5,534 nucleotides of DNA from Cenarchaeum sp. SB0662_bin_33 (GTDB lineage Archaea; Thermoproteota; Nitrososphaeria; Nitrososphaerales; Nitrosopumilaceae): assembly GCA_009840065.1 (NCBI GenBank), contig VXON01000061.1:1-5534 (forward strand), read 5' to 3'. The notes under the pieces are model-generated. The model was not told where the DNA came from and did not search any database. It saw only the letters and a list, made by a program, of their open reading frames with translations. This document shows, in pieces, positions 5,325 through 5,534 of this stretch. Each line of letters opens with the position of its first letter. The first letter of the stretch is position 1. The translations under genes were made by a program, and so were the position numbers.

Positions 5325-5452
5325 TACACTAAATATATGTATGAACCAAGCTTTTTTCACAATATAATCAGCCAAAATTGAAGTCGTAAATGTGGTTAAT
5401 GATACGTGCGCAGAATACCTAATTGTGTAACAAACTTCCTATTGTAATATTC
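5325..5452. other. Gene-free flank right of the insertion sequence
   Basis: This AT-rich 128-bp stretch lies between the right end of the element and the stop of the next minus-strand gene. It holds T-runs on both strands but no frame, repeat family or RNA fold that I can support. On the minus strand it would be the 3' flank of the gene ending at 5453. Confidence 0.35.
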
Positions 5453-5534
5453 CTAATTATCGGAGGCCGGAGCCGGACAGATAACCCTGCACAACTCATC
5501 CCAGACGTTGAGTTTGCGTAGTTTCCATGTTTCA
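5453..5534 (-). CDS. C-terminus of an unrecognised protein (partial)
   Basis: One minus-strand frame is open from the right edge for 26 codons and ends at TAG 5455-5453. It reads ETWKLRKLNVWDELCRV and ends ICPAPASDN. The stretch is clearly richer in GC than the AT-rich flank directly after its stop. The mixture of Trp, Leu and charged residues looks like a real protein end rather than chance. Two cysteines are present (in ELCRV and ICPAP). No family is recognised from so short a piece, and the start lies outside the window. A competing plus-strand frame across the same bases is interrupted by TAG near the edge and looks less protein-like. Confidence 0.45.
   Translation of the reverse strand, partial: ETWKLRKLNVWDELCRVICPAPASDN

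Noticed and set aside
4259..5416. 11-bp direct repeat GTGCGCAGAAT at 4259-4269 and 5406-5416 as a target duplication of the insertion sequence
   Set aside because: IS630 elements duplicate TA, and the inverted repeats place the ends at 4140 and 5324, so one copy lies inside and one outside the element. A few 11-mer pairs are expected by chance.
1..5534. CRISPR array, toxin-antitoxin pair, defence island or other accessory system
   Set aside because: No regularly spaced repeats, no Cas-type, nuclease or toxin motifs, and the intact genes look like housekeeping or lineage-specific chromosomal genes.

Overview
The window most likely comes from an archaeon of the Nitrososphaerota (Thaumarchaeota, ammonia-oxidiser type). 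Four points support this. One gene matches the archaeal RPC34/TFE-beta family by its C-terminal cysteine signature. An MqnD-type protein of archaeal style is present. Four intact genes, plus a dead transposase gene, have a TATA-like box centred about 24 to 27 nt before the ATG, as in leaderless archaeal transcripts. AUA is used often for isoleucine. GC content looks moderate (low to mid 40s by eye), so I cannot name a genus.

Left part (1-2136, all minus strand): three tightly packed genes read leftward from a promoter near 2160. They encode a small membrane-anchored or secreted protein (2136-1696), a TFE-beta/RPC34-like transcription initiation factor with a long Lys/Ser/Thr-rich N-terminal region (1696-788), and the 23S rRNA 2'-O-methyltransferase RlmE (791-174). 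The junctions are TAATG (1-base overlap) and ATGA (4-base overlap), so they look like one operon with coupled translation. It joins transcription initiation to ribosome maturation. The N-terminus of another small, probably membrane-associated protein lies at 97-1 and runs off the window.

Middle (2157-3991): a divergent promoter region separates this operon from a plus-strand gene for an MqnD-like enzyme (2261-3091, futalosine menaquinone pathway family). A 274-bp gap without a gene follows. Two small unrecognised proteins then face each other with only 5 bp between their stop codons (3366-3752 plus, 3758-3991 minus).

Right part (4140-5324): a decayed IS630-family insertion sequence. I could define both ends: imperfect 22-bp terminal inverted repeats, each bordered by TA, the expected target. 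The transposase (minus strand, originally about 5237-4309) is broken by several frameshifts and stop codons, but its helix-turn-helix, linker and all three DDE catalytic positions can still be traced across frames. Beyond it, the last 82 bases appear to hold the C-terminus of another minus-strand gene.

I see no CRISPR array, rRNA, tRNA, phage module or defence system. The most notable items are the TFE-beta protein with its histone-tail-like basic region, its operon partners, and the reconstructable dead IS630 element.
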